Positions 24,289 through 33,275 of a stretch of 64,000 nucleotides of DNA are shown one piece after another. Below the pieces are notes generated by a model. The model did no database searches. It saw only the letters and a program-made list of their open reading frames with translations, and was not told the DNA's origin. The stretch lies in the NCBI GenBank assembly GCA_047637355.1, contig JBLIKA010000004.1, forward strand, positions 1 to 64,000, in the 5' to 3' direction. Position 1 is the stretch's first letter. Every line of letters starts with the position of its first letter. A program made the translations under genes and the position numbers. The DNA comes from Glaciecola sp047637355. Its GTDB lineage: Bacteria; Pseudomonadota; Gammaproteobacteria; Enterobacterales; Alteromonadaceae.

Positions 24289-26802
24289 ATGCCATATTGG
24301 ACGAGACTAGCTCAAGCTTCCCTTTTAGCTAGTGCTGTTTTTTTAGTAAGTTGCTCGAATACGTCAGATATTGAAGCGATGCCATCCAAAAACTATAGCT
24401 ATCGAGTCAAGTCTTTAGTAATGCACTTTACTGCTGTCAATTATCAAGAATCAGTTGATGCGCTGGTTGAAGAAGGCAATGTCAGCTCACATTATTTAAT
24501 TCCTAAAGCCGATGACCCAACCTATCCCTACAATGACATTAAAGTATTTCAATTAGTAGATGAAAACCAAAGGGCGTGGCACGCTGGCATTAGCTATTGG
24601 CAAGGTCGCTCAGGACTTAACGATCATAGCATTGGTATTGAAGTGGTTAACACGCCTTTTTGTCAAGAAGATAACCTAAATGATGACCCACTCTCCCCGA
24701 TTACGCCAAGAATAGTGGGCGCCGAAAAAAATCGTGACTTGTGTGTTTTCCCGGATTTTGAAGAAAAACAAATACAATTATTAATTAAATTAAGTAAAGA
24801 GATACTAGCCAGAAATCCAGATATTGAACCTACTGCTGTTGTCGGGCATGCGGATATTGCACCTTCAAGGAAGAATGACCCGGGCCCCAGATTCCCTTGG
24901 TATAGATTATATCAAGAGGGAATTGGTGCTTGGTATGACAACCAAAATTTAACCCATCATTGGTTGGCTTTTAATCAGACATTGCCCAGCCTAGCACTCG
25001 TTCAAAAAAGCCTAAATGCTTACGGCTACGATCTAGTGCCAACGGGTAGAATGGATCAACAAACCATCGACACCTTGGCTGCGTTTCAAATGCACTTTGT
25101 GCCATGGAAAGTTACTGGAGAGGTGGATAATCAGACTGCTGCTGCGATATTCGCTTTAGTGCAAAAGTACTTCCCAGCAAAATATGAGCGATTGAATGAA
25201 ATTTATCAATCAGAGATATTAACGGCCGAGGCTAACAAGCAACCCGTTGACGACATTACACAACAGTTTCAGTTGTCCAAAGTGTTTACCGAATTGCAGT
25301 CCCTGAACGCCGATAATTCTGTCAACAAAGGTATATTTAAAGCTTATAAGGGGAGCGGTGAGCTGATTATTGAAACCAATAACGCTGCATCCGCCGATAT
25401 ATATATTAACGGGATGAAATTGAATTTAGCCGCATTTGAGGCATCTGAGGTGCGGACAGTCTCTATATACAGACGCACCGTCGATGGACTAAATAGCGTG
25501 CGCGTTGAAAACATCAGACCGCAAGGAACTAGCATAGCAATTAATATCCCATATCCGACCCTTGATTATGCGGTTGTCTCAAATAACTCGCTATTTGACT
25601 CCGTAGACCGGTTGATAAAAGACGAAGTACAAAATGGCTTGTCGGGCGCGGCGATTGCCGTTGTGTACAAAGGTAAAATAATTAAGAGAACGAGTTATGG
25701 CTATGCAAAAAGACCCCCTGCAAAAGGCGAATTATTAACACAGTTTGAACCGATGACGCCGGAACATATGTTCGACATTGATTCGAACACAGAGGTATTC
25801 GCCACCAGCTTAGCGCTTATGCAGTTGGTGAGTAGGGGCCAAATCGATACATTTAAACCGATTCAGCATTACCTTCCCGAGTATCGAGGCAATGGACGAG
25901 AAGTAGTATTAGTGAAAGATTTGCTTTCACATTCGTCGGGTTATGCCAATCACGTTAGTTTTTATCGACCCGATAATAAATATGGTGACTACTTTTATTC
26001 TCTAAATAAACTAAAAACGAGTCGCTTGTTACTTACCGCTTTACCTTTTGAATCAATCAGTGGAAGTACGCAGCAATACAGCGCGATTGATTTCATGCTA
26101 CTAGGCCTTTTGGTAGAGCGAGTCACGGGGATGCCATTGGACCAATACAGTCGAGAGAAAATATACGCGCCAATGGGTCTTAAAAACACCTTATTCAAGC
26201 CATTACAAGCAGGTTTCAGCGCAGATGAGTTTGCTGCAACCGAAGTCGAGAGTAACAGCTTAAATGCCTACAACGACTTTCCTAAAGCCCGAGAATACCC
26301 GCTACAAGGGGAAGTTCTGGACGCTAATACATTCTATGCAATGCAGGGAGTGTCAGGTCATGCAGGGCTTTTTTCAACTATCGACGACCTAGCCATACTG
26401 AGTCAAATGATGCTTAATGGCGGAGGCTATGGTGATGTAAAACTATTTAACCAGCCGACCATAGCGCGCTTTTTGAAACCCGCTGGTCGAGCAAATGGAA
26501 TCGGCCTAGGCTGGCAACTTCCTGATGAAAGAAACAAAAAAACAATGTTTGGACCTTTTGCCAGTGCCACGGCATTCGGTCACAATAGTAATGGCGGCAC
26601 TGCGGTGGTTATTGACCCAGCTTATGATCTAGCCATTATTTTATTAACTAATAAACAGCACGCAAAGGGGATGAACACTGAAGGCAATGTTGAATTTCCA
26701 TCTGATTCTTCTGAAACTAACAAACACGGTCTTATCATTAGCATGATTTATCAAAATTTGATTGAATTTGAAGCACAAAATCTACTTCAAAATAAAAACT
26801 AG
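24289..26802 (+). CDS. Lipoprotein fusing AmiD-type N-acetylmuramoyl-L-alanine amidase to a degenerate YfeW-type serine-hydrolase domain
   Basis: The 837-residue product has a lipoprotein signal (LVSC, lipid on Cys near residue 22), an Amidase_2 domain (about 40-215) with zinc ligands His46, His187 and Asp197 in the AmiD spacing, a peptidoglycan-binding domain (about 230-300), a beta-rich linker (about 350-430) and a C-terminal beta-lactamase-fold domain (about 440-820) resembling E. coli YfeW (PBP4B). In that domain SxxK reads Ser499-Asn-Thr-Glu502, the tyrosine motif is Tyr597-Ser-Ala and the HTG motif is His765-Asn-Ser, so all three catalytic motifs are altered. The amidase should release stem peptides from murein fragments in the periplasm. 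The start at 24289 follows AAAGGA; an upstream ATG would add 18 residues. Confidence 0.88.
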   Translation: MPYWTRLAQASLLASAVFLVSCSNTSDIEAMPSKNYSYRVKSLVMHFTAVNYQESVDALVEEGNVSSHYLIPKADDPTYPYNDIKVFQLVDENQRAWHAGISYWQGRSGLNDHSIGIEVVNTPFCQEDNLNDDPLSPITPRIVGAEKNRDLCVFPDFEEKQIQLLIKLSKEILARNPDIEPTAVVGHADIAPSRKNDPGPRFPWYRLYQEGIGAWYDNQNLTHHWLAFNQTLPSLALVQKSLNAYGYDLVPTGRMDQQTIDTLAAFQMHFVPWKVTGEVDNQTAAAIFALVQKYFPAKYERLNEIYQSEILTAEANKQPVDDITQQFQLSKVFTELQSLNADNSVNKGIFKAYKGSGELIIETNNAASADIYINGMKLNLAAFEASEVRTVSIYRRTVDGLNSVRVENIRPQGTSIAINIPYPTLDYAVVSNNSLFDSVDRLIKDEVQNGLSGAAIAVVYKGKIIKRTSYGYAKRPPAKGELLTQFEPMTPEHMFDIDSNTEVFATSLALMQLVSRGQIDTFKPIQHYLPEYRGNGREVVLVKDLLSHSSGYANHVSFYRPDNKYGDYFYSLNKLKTSRLLLTALPFESISGSTQQYSAIDFMLLGLLVERVTGMPLDQYSREKIYAPMGLKNTLFKPLQAGFSADEFAATEVESNSLNAYNDFPKAREYPLQGEVLDANTFYAMQGVSGHAGLFSTIDDLAILSQMMLNGGGYGDVKLFNQPTIARFLKPAGRANGIGLGWQLPDERNKKTMFGPFASATAFGHNSNGGTAVVIDPAYDLAIILLTNKQHAKGMNTEGNVEFPSDSSETNKHGLIISMIYQNLIEFEAQNLLQNKN

Positions 26803-26812
26803 GAAATAATTT

Positions 26813-28189
26813 ATGGAATGGCTTACTGTCCTCCCACCCGTTATTGCAATTGCTGTTGTTATCTGGAAAAAGGAAGTCATTCTTGCTTTGTTTTTAGCCA
26901 TATTAAGCTCGGAGTTATTATTAGTAGTAACCGGTACATCGGGGAATGTGTTTATTACGCCTATAAATACTATTGAGCGTATCGTCGAGACGGCGGCCTC
27001 TGGTGGTACAACGAGGATACTCATTTTTAGTTTGCTCGTTGGTGCCCTACTTGCTTTTATTCGAGATTCTGGAGGGGTTAGTGCAACCGTTAATAGGCTG
27101 ATCAGCAGTGGTCTCATTAATTCAAAGAAACGCGTTGGTGGTATCACTATGTTTACTGGCATCGTGATTTTTATTGAATCTAATTTAAGTGTATTAACAG
27201 CAGGTATTTTTGCGCGAGGACTATTCGATAAATATAAAATGAGCCGCGCAAGATTGGCATATATCATCGATTCAACATGCGCTCCTATTTGTATTCTCAT
27301 ACTTTTAAATGGTTGGGGAGCATACGTACTAGCGCTAATCAGTACATATGACTTAGGTAAAAACCCGCTTGCTGTATTATGGGGTACCTTACCGTTTAAT
27401 ATCTACGCATGGTTAACCTTAATAGTCGTAGCCTACACCATCTTCTTTGACAAAGTGCACGGCCCAATGAAAGAAGCTGAAAAATCACTGGAGTCAGTAG
27501 AAACGGATTTGCACGCGAGTCCAGCGACTAAATCTCGATTTATGCTAGTCCCACTTCTCGTTATGATTATTGGCATGTTTAGCTTCATGTTTATGACGGG
27601 CGAAGGTGATATAACTCAAGGAAGTGGAAGCAAATCAGTATTGTATGCTACTTTTTTAGCTTGTATTGTCGCCTACGGTCAACTGCTTTGGCATAAACGT
27701 TTTACACATCAGCAGTCTATTAAAATTGGATTCAGTGGGATGGGTGAGCTTCTTCCATTAGTCACCATCGTCTTGCTATCTATTGCTTTAGGTACCAGTC
27801 TAAAAGCGCTAGGAACCGGCATATTTGTTTCCGGCTTAGTCGGCGATAACTTACCCCTAATATTGGTCGTCCCAATGTTATTTATTGCTGGCGCGATAAT
27901 GTCCTTTACAACAGGAACCTCTTGGGGAACCTTCGCCATCCTGATCCCTATAGGAATGCCGCTTGTCGCCACACTGGGCTTGCCACCATCATTAGTGTTG
28001 GCGGCTATTTTGGGTGGCGGTATTTTTGGAGATCATTGTTCTCCTATTTCGGATACGACAGCTATTTCATCCCTTGCAGCAGGTTGCGATCTATTAACTC
28101 ACGTAAAAACTCAGATGCCCTATGCATTATTTGTCGGAGGAGTAACCATCGTGGCATATATATTATTGAGCTTGCAAATACTCTTCTAG
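26813..28189 (+). CDS. NhaC-superfamily membrane carrier
   Basis: The 458-residue product is strongly hydrophobic with about 11-12 membrane segments and the NhaC-family motif GIFGDHCSPISDTTAISSLA near residue 405. Formally a sodium/proton antiporter family, but many members carry organic substrates. It starts 10 bp after the amidase gene with its own ribosome binding site and is probably the last gene of the murein cluster, so import of murein peptides or dipeptides is a reasonable guess. Plain sodium/proton exchange supporting the sodium symporter is the alternative. Confidence 0.8.
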   Translation: MEWLTVLPPVIAIAVVIWKKEVILALFLAILSSELLLVVTGTSGNVFITPINTIERIVETAASGGTTRILIFSLLVGALLAFIRDSGGVSATVNRLISSGLINSKKRVGGITMFTGIVIFIESNLSVLTAGIFARGLFDKYKMSRARLAYIIDSTCAPICILILLNGWGAYVLALISTYDLGKNPLAVLWGTLPFNIYAWLTLIVVAYTIFFDKVHGPMKEAEKSLESVETDLHASPATKSRFMLVPLLVMIIGMFSFMFMTGEGDITQGSGSKSVLYATFLACIVAYGQLLWHKRFTHQQSIKIGFSGMGELLPLVTIVLLSIALGTSLKALGTGIFVSGLVGDNLPLILVVPMLFIAGAIMSFTTGTSWGTFAILIPIGMPLVATLGLPPSLVLAAILGGGIFGDHCSPISDTTAISSLAAGCDLLTHVKTQMPYALFVGGVTIVAYILLSLQILF

Positions 28190-28212
28190 GGTTTATAAAG
28201 CTCGCGTTTTTC

Positions 28213-28629
28213 TTATTTCGCAAATATCTGAGAACCGTCTGCAAAGCCTTTGAACTCTAATGCATTGCCCGCAGGGTCGAGTAGAAAGAAGGTCCCTTGT
28301 TCACCGACTTTCCCTGCAAACCTAATATAGGGTTCAATCACAAAGGTTTGTTTAGCAGCCACCAGCTTTTGGGCAAGGGCTTTCCATTCATCCATGCTCA
28401 AAACGACACCGAAATGAGGTACTGGAACAGATTTCGAATCCACTTCGTTAGGTTCTGGCAATATCGGCATTGTTGCCACGAGGTGAGTGACTAGTTGATG
28501 ACCAAAAAAATTCCAGTCTATCCACTGTTCAGAACTTCGTCCTTGCTCACAGCCCATAACTGCACCATAAAATGCGTCCGCTTGTGCTAGGTTTGTTACC
28601 GGAATGGCTAAATGAAAGGGTGAAGGCAT
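28213..28629 (-). CDS. VOC-superfamily (glyoxalase/dioxygenase-like) protein
   Basis: The 138-residue product opens with FHLAIPVTNLAQADAFYGAVMGC and has the paired betaalpha-beta-beta-beta modules of VOC proteins, with metal-binding candidates His6, His73-region (PVPHFGVVL) and Glu near NALEFKGF. The substrate cannot be told. It is convergent with the NhaC-like gene and lies 12 bp downstream of the aldehyde dehydrogenase gene, so the two may be cotranscribed. Confidence 0.82.
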   Translation of the reverse strand: MPSPFHLAIPVTNLAQADAFYGAVMGCEQGRSSEQWIDWNFFGHQLVTHLVATMPILPEPNEVDSKSVPVPHFGVVLSMDEWKALAQKLVAAKQTFVIEPYIRFAGKVGEQGTFFLLDPAGNALEFKGFADGSQIFAK

Positions 28630-28641
28630 ATTTTTATCCTA

Positions 28642-30048
28642 TTAAAACTTTTTGAGTAACATCAATTTAAATTTACTAAAAGGTGCATATCGTATTGCGG
28701 CATCAAACTTAAAACTGCGTTTCATAACAGACTTAGTATGGCTAAACGTATCAAACCCGGATTTACCATGATATTGCCCCATTCCACTCGTTCCGACACC
28801 ACCGAAAGGCAACTCGTGATTTGCCATAAAAATATTTGTGTCATTGATACAGATTGAACCCGCACTAACCTGCTCAATAAATTCAGCTTCAAATTGACTA
28901 TTAGAGGTAAATACATAAGCGGCTAAGGGCTTTGATTTAGTAGTAATAAAATCGAGCATCTGCTGCTTATTTTTAAATGTCATAATCGGTAAAATCGGGC
29001 CGAATATCTCTTCCTTCATCAACGCTGAATTGACTAAAGGTTGAACCACAACAGTGGGCTCTAAGAAGTTATTTTCTAAATCGTGTTTACCGCCATAAAT
29101 GACATTTTGACCGTCTAAATAATTAATTAAACGAGAACAATGTCGCTGGTTAATTATTCGGCCATAATCTTTATTCTGTGAAGGGTCTTTACCATATTGC
29201 TTTTTAATTTCAGCAATCAAGCGTTGACTAAAATCCGCAAGATATTCCTCTTCAATCAGAATATAATCAGGTGCAACGCAAGTTTGCCCCGCGTTCATCC
29301 ATTTTCCCCACACAATCCGTCTTACACTAACATCTAAGTTAGTATCACCATCAACAACACATGGACTTTTACCACCGAGTTCCAATGTCACAGGAGCTAA
29401 ATGGCGCGCAGCAGCAGCCATAACGATGCGACCTACTTGCTCTCCGCCCGTATAAAAATACTTATCGAAGGGTTGCGCTAACAATGCTGTAGTTTCGTCC
29501 TTGCCGCCTTCAATCACCTTAAAAGCAGCCGTATCAAGATATTTAGGTATTAGCTTAGTCATGAGGGCTGAGGTTGCCTCAGACAACTCTGAGGGCTTAA
29601 CGACAGCACAATTACCTGCTGCTATAGCAGCAATCAGAGGAGTAATAACTAATTGAAAGGGGTAGTTCCATGCGCCAATAATCAATGCTACGCCGAGCGG
29701 TTCGCTAATAGTATAGCTTTTGCCTGGTTGCGTTATCATCGGCGTGCTAATTTTAGCCGGTTTCATCCAAGTCTTAAGGCGTTTTAAATTGCCTTTTATA
29801 TCAGCTAAAGAATAACCAATTTCGGCTAACCAAGATTCTGTCTCACATTTACCTAAATCAGTATGTAATGCCGAAATAATTGCTTTGCTATTCTCTTCGA
29901 TTAGCAGTTTCAATGCGTTTAATTGCTCCACTCGCCATTGATAAGACTTAGTTCGGCCTGTAGCGAAGGTTCGTTTCAACCCATCGATATTTGTTGCGTT
30001 GGGAGATGGAAAATCAGCTTGATGAAAAGGGGCTGAGACTTCTGACAT
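28642..30048 (-). CDS. Aldehyde dehydrogenase, coniferyl-aldehyde-dehydrogenase-like (class 3)
   Basis: The product (468 residues) has the ALDH active site: general base Glu in LELGGKSPCVV and catalytic Cys in MNAGQTCVAPDYIL, plus the NAD-binding WNYPFQL region. The length without an N-terminal extension and the C-terminal PFSKFK hydrophobic tail fit class 3 (fatty or aromatic aldehyde) enzymes. It oxidises an aldehyde to an acid, with NAD(P)+. Start set at ATG 30048; a GTG three codons earlier is possible. Confidence 0.9.
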   Translation of the reverse strand: MSEVSAPFHQADFPSPNATNIDGLKRTFATGRTKSYQWRVEQLNALKLLIEENSKAIISALHTDLGKCETESWLAEIGYSLADIKGNLKRLKTWMKPAKISTPMITQPGKSYTISEPLGVALIIGAWNYPFQLVITPLIAAIAAGNCAVVKPSELSEATSALMTKLIPKYLDTAAFKVIEGGKDETTALLAQPFDKYFYTGGEQVGRIVMAAAARHLAPVTLELGGKSPCVVDGDTNLDVSVRRIVWGKWMNAGQTCVAPDYILIEEEYLADFSQRLIAEIKKQYGKDPSQNKDYGRIINQRHCSRLINYLDGQNVIYGGKHDLENNFLEPTVVVQPLVNSALMKEEIFGPILPIMTFKNKQQMLDFITTKSKPLAAYVFTSNSQFEAEFIEQVSAGSICINDTNIFMANHELPFGGVGTSGMGQYHGKSGFDTFSHTKSVMKRSFKFDAAIRYAPFSKFKLMLLKKF

Positions 30049-30183
30049 TGGACACACTCACTATAATTATATGGCTCAATTACATCCTAGCAAAGGCATC
30101 GGGTAAAGCAAATAATGTGTACACTTTACCCATCAATTAATGATCTGCTCTTGCAAGCTCACACTTTAGATTCAAATCAATAG

Positions 30184-30216
30184 AAAAAAAATGCCAACAT
30201 ATGTCAGCATTTTTTT
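30184..30216 (-). terminator. Rho-independent terminator of purA
   Basis: The complementary ends AAAAAAATGC and GCATTTTTTT bracket a small inner palindrome CATATG; on the minus strand the hairpin is followed by a long T-run, 46 bp after the purA stop. Confidence 0.85.
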
Positions 30217-30261
30217 CGACCGAATCACCAATTATATTATACGGCTATCCGTTCAAATGGA

Positions 30262-31560
30262 TTACTCTGCGAATGGATTGCGCAAGACCATGGTGTCTTT
30301 GCGATCAGGTCCCGTTGAAATAATATCAATCGAGACACCTGTTAGCTCTTCAAGACGCTTAACGTAGTTTTGAGCAGCAGCAGGGAGGCCGGCATAAGTT
30401 GTCACACCGTAAGTGTTGTCAGACCAACCAGGCATGTCTTCATAAACGGGTGTCACTAAGTCATAGCCCTCTGCAGCTAGTGGTGGTATTTTACTAACTT
30501 TACCAGCAGCGTCTTTATAACCGATGCAAATACGTAATATTTTTAAACCATCTAAAACATCTAGCTTAGTTAAACATAAACCCGAAATAGAATTTAATTG
30601 AACTGCGCGTCGCATAGCAACAGCGTCAAACCATCCCGTGCGACGTTTACGCCCCGTCGTTGCACCAAACTCATGGCCTTTAACGCCAAGATGCTGACCA
30701 ACTTCACAATCTAGCTCTGTCGGGAAAGGACCCGAACCGACACGAGTAGTGTATGCTTTTACTATACCTAGCACGTAATCGAGATTGAGCGGACCAAAAC
30801 CTGCGCCAGTGCAAACTCCGCCGACAGTAGTGTTTGATGAAGTTACGTAGGGGTAAGTACCGTGGTCGATATCAAGCAAGGTACCTTGTGCACCTTCAAA
30901 CATAATCGACTGGTTATTGTGCCTTGCTGTTTCAAGCAAATCAGTTACGTCCACTACCATTGACTTTAATAAATCAGCAACCGAAAGCGCTTGCTCTAAA
31001 ACCGCATCATAATCAACAGCTTCGACTTTGTAATATTCAGTCAACATAAAGTTATGATAGCTGAGTACTTCTTTTAACTTAATAGCAAAGTCTGCAGGGT
31101 TGAAGAGATCACCAACCCGCAAACCGCGGCGCGATACTTTATCTTCGTAAGCTGGACCGATACCGCGCCCTGTGGTGCCTATTGCTTTATTACCGCGCGC
31201 CTTCTCTCTTGCCACGTCTAATGCAATGTGAAAAGGCAAAATTAGCGGGCAAGCTTCACTGATCACCAAGCGTTCTTTAACTGGCACGCCACGCGCTTCC
31301 AACATTGCCATTTCTGTTAGCAAGGCTTCAGGGCTTAACACAACGCCATTTCCAATAACGCATTTCACGTTTTCACGCAAGATACCTGAGGGAATTAGAT
31401 GAAGTACGGTTTTTTCGCCGTCAATAACGAGCGTATGCCCAGCATTGTGTCCGCCTTGATAGCGCACAACAAAAGAAGCTTTCTCAGTAAGAAGGTCAAC
31501 GACTTTCCCCTTTCCTTCGTCACCCCATTGGGTGCCGAGTACTACAACATTTTTAGCCAT
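30262..31560 (-). CDS. purA: Adenylosuccinate synthetase
   Basis: The 432-residue product begins MAKNVVVLGTQWGDEGKGK, the GTP-binding P-loop of PurA, with QGGHNAGHT and GTTGRGIGPAYEDK following. It joins IMP and aspartate with GTP hydrolysis, the first step from IMP to AMP. Length equals E. coli PurA. Upstream is the small DUF2065 gene, a common neighbour. Confidence 0.98.
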   Translation of the reverse strand: MAKNVVVLGTQWGDEGKGKVVDLLTEKASFVVRYQGGHNAGHTLVIDGEKTVLHLIPSGILRENVKCVIGNGVVLSPEALLTEMAMLEARGVPVKERLVISEACPLILPFHIALDVAREKARGNKAIGTTGRGIGPAYEDKVSRRGLRVGDLFNPADFAIKLKEVLSYHNFMLTEYYKVEAVDYDAVLEQALSVADLLKSMVVDVTDLLETARHNNQSIMFEGAQGTLLDIDHGTYPYVTSSNTTVGGVCTGAGFGPLNLDYVLGIVKAYTTRVGSGPFPTELDCEVGQHLGVKGHEFGATTGRKRRTGWFDAVAMRRAVQLNSISGLCLTKLDVLDGLKILRICIGYKDAAGKVSKIPPLAAEGYDLVTPVYEDMPGWSDNTYGVTTYAGLPAAAQNYVKRLEELTGVSIDIISTGPDRKDTMVLRNPFAE

Positions 31561-31634
31561 GAGAGGTATATTTCATAAAATTAGGCGGAGATATTAGCAA
31601 AAATATGAGGTAAAAATCACCCAATATTTACTAT

Positions 31635-31829
31635 TTATGTATTCATTATTAAGAAATAAGCACTTATGCCACCGATAACCACCAAAATACCACCCATCCG
31701 GCGCAAAGATTCACTGGGCTGCAACGCCATTTGCATCAAAAACTGCTTCCATTTGTCTGGCATCAGCAAAGGCATCAATCCTTCAACAATTAATACAAAA
31801 CAAATAGCCAAAAGAATACTATCTAACAT
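31635..31829 (-). CDS. Small inner-membrane protein, DUF2065 (YjeT) family
   Basis: The 64-residue product consists of two hydrophobic helices (about 4-22 and 45-61) joined by a polar loop containing MPDKWKQFLMQM and PSESLRRMGG, the DUF2065 signature. YjeT genes typically lie just before purA, as here. Function unknown. Confidence 0.9.
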   Translation of the reverse strand: MLDSILLAICFVLIVEGLMPLLMPDKWKQFLMQMALQPSESLRRMGGILVVIGGISAYFLIMNT

Positions 31830-31842
31830 CTAAACGTCATGC

Positions 31843-32703
31843 CTAATATAATAAACTGTAAATTTTACGGCGATATTGTGATTTTAGCGGATCGCCATCG
31901 GGAAGCGCATTTATCACGTCCAGCGTAATTTTTTTCGCATCACCAAAACCCAATTCTTGTCTTAATACGGATATCAATAACGCTAAGGCTTCTTCAGTGC
32001 GATGCCCTTGATGCAATTGCACCGCAAGTTTCACTTTAAGCTCCATATTTTCTGGGTCGGCTTCAAGATCAGTCTGTAATTGTTGTATTTCTGGCGAATC
32101 AGCAGCTTGTTCAGACAATTCAATTTTGCCAATAATGGCTTGGTATTTACCGTCTTGATCCGCTAACTTGATTGGTTCAACTAATTTTTTAGCCAATTCG
32201 ACTTGACCTACCTCAACATAACAATCAGCCATCATTAAACGAATATCAGCACGTTCATTGTTCAATTCAAACGCTTGCTTAGCGAAGCTAAAAGCGTCGC
32301 GATAGTTGCCCTGTAAAACTAATTCCATTGCCGACTGCAATAAGCCATCTTCCGCTTTCGGTAAATGTTTATCTAACATTTCACGAATTTTATTTTCTTC
32401 TTGAGGACCCGCAAAGCCGTCTAAAGGTTGACCGTCTTTAACAAGAATGACGGTAGGTAAACCTTTTACGCCAAATTGACCAGCAATTTCCTGTTGTTCA
32501 TCGCAATTCACTCGTGCGTACAATAAATCATGTTGATATTCTGCAGCCATATGCTGAAGCACGGGCGCTAATTCTGCGCAAGGCTCACTCCATGGAGCCC
32601 AAAACTGAATCATCACAACCTTGCTTTTTGATTCTTCCAAAATAACATGTTGAAAGTTCTCTAACGTTATATCAATTTGGTTTACATTTACTTCTGGCAG
32701 CAT
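31843..32703 (-). CDS. cnoX: Chaperedoxin CnoX (thioredoxin-TPR protein)
   Basis: The 286-residue product has an N-terminal thioredoxin fold (about 5-112) and a C-terminal TPR region (about 115-286), the architecture of E. coli YbbN/CnoX (284 residues). The active site reads WAPWSEPC, so the first cysteine of CxxC is Ser, as in E. coli CnoX (SxxC). Such proteins hold unfolding or oxidised clients and pass them to GroEL. It lies 13 bp upstream of the DUF2065 gene on the same strand. Confidence 0.9.
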   Translation of the reverse strand: MLPEVNVNQIDITLENFQHVILEESKSKVVMIQFWAPWSEPCAELAPVLQHMAAEYQHDLLYARVNCDEQQEIAGQFGVKGLPTVILVKDGQPLDGFAGPQEENKIREMLDKHLPKAEDGLLQSAMELVLQGNYRDAFSFAKQAFELNNERADIRLMMADCYVEVGQVELAKKLVEPIKLADQDGKYQAIIGKIELSEQAADSPEIQQLQTDLEADPENMELKVKLAVQLHQGHRTEEALALLISVLRQELGFGDAKKITLDVINALPDGDPLKSQYRRKIYSLLY

Positions 32704-32853
32704 AACTTTTTTACTTTCTTATTTTATTCAATACAGTTTATTATTGGGTTTTATTCATAGAAAGCAACCTGTTTTGAGCATACATAGTCCAATTGTTTCT
32801 TGGCAATGATGTGCTAATATCAATTTAAATTACACTGGAAGAGGTTGCCCTAC

Positions 32854-33165
32854 ATGGAACAAAAATATACGAGCTTTAGTGAATTCTATCCCTATTACTT
32901 GTCAGAGCATGCAAACAGCACCTGCCGTCTATTGCATTTCATTGGCTCTTGGCTTGTTCTAGTACTTATTGCTTATGCTGTAATGAAAAGTCATTTCGCT
33001 TTGCTCTGGTTCATTCCGGTTATTGGTTATGGGTTTGCTTGGGTAGGACATTTTTTCTATGAGCACAATAAACCGGCTACATTTCAGTATCCATTCTATA
33101 GCCTGATGGGCGATTGGGTTATGTTTAAAGATATATTGACTGGCAAAGTATCATTGAAGAATTAG
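32854..33165 (+). CDS. DUF962 / Mpo1-like membrane protein
   Basis: The product (103 residues) has the N-terminal SFSEFYPYYLSEHANSTCR motif with histidines, two membrane helices (about 27-45 and 50-66) and GHFFYEHNKPATFQYP, all marks of the DUF962/YGL010w family. The yeast member Mpo1 is an iron-dependent dioxygenase in fatty-acid alpha-oxidation; whether bacterial members do this is unclear. ATG at 32854 follows AGAGG by nine bases; the upstream TTG abuts that site. Confidence 0.85.
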   Translation: MEQKYTSFSEFYPYYLSEHANSTCRLLHFIGSWLVLVLIAYAVMKSHFALLWFIPVIGYGFAWVGHFFYEHNKPATFQYPFYSLMGDWVMFKDILTGKVSLKN

Positions 33166-33224
33166 ACTGTATTGTCTTGAGTATGACGTGTTGAATATGA
33201 AGCTTTGCGATAGTGTTTAAAACA

Positions 33225-33246
33225 CGGCTAGATTGATAACTAGCCG
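33225..33246. repeat. Hairpin between convergent genes
   Basis: The perfect 7-bp arms CGGCTAG and CTAGCCG enclose eight bases. It lies between the stops of the DUF962 gene and the sugar dehydrogenase gene and may terminate either, but no clean T-run follows. Confidence 0.5.
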
Positions 33247-33275
33247 CTTGATTTACTTAGCTTAACTGTTAAAGT

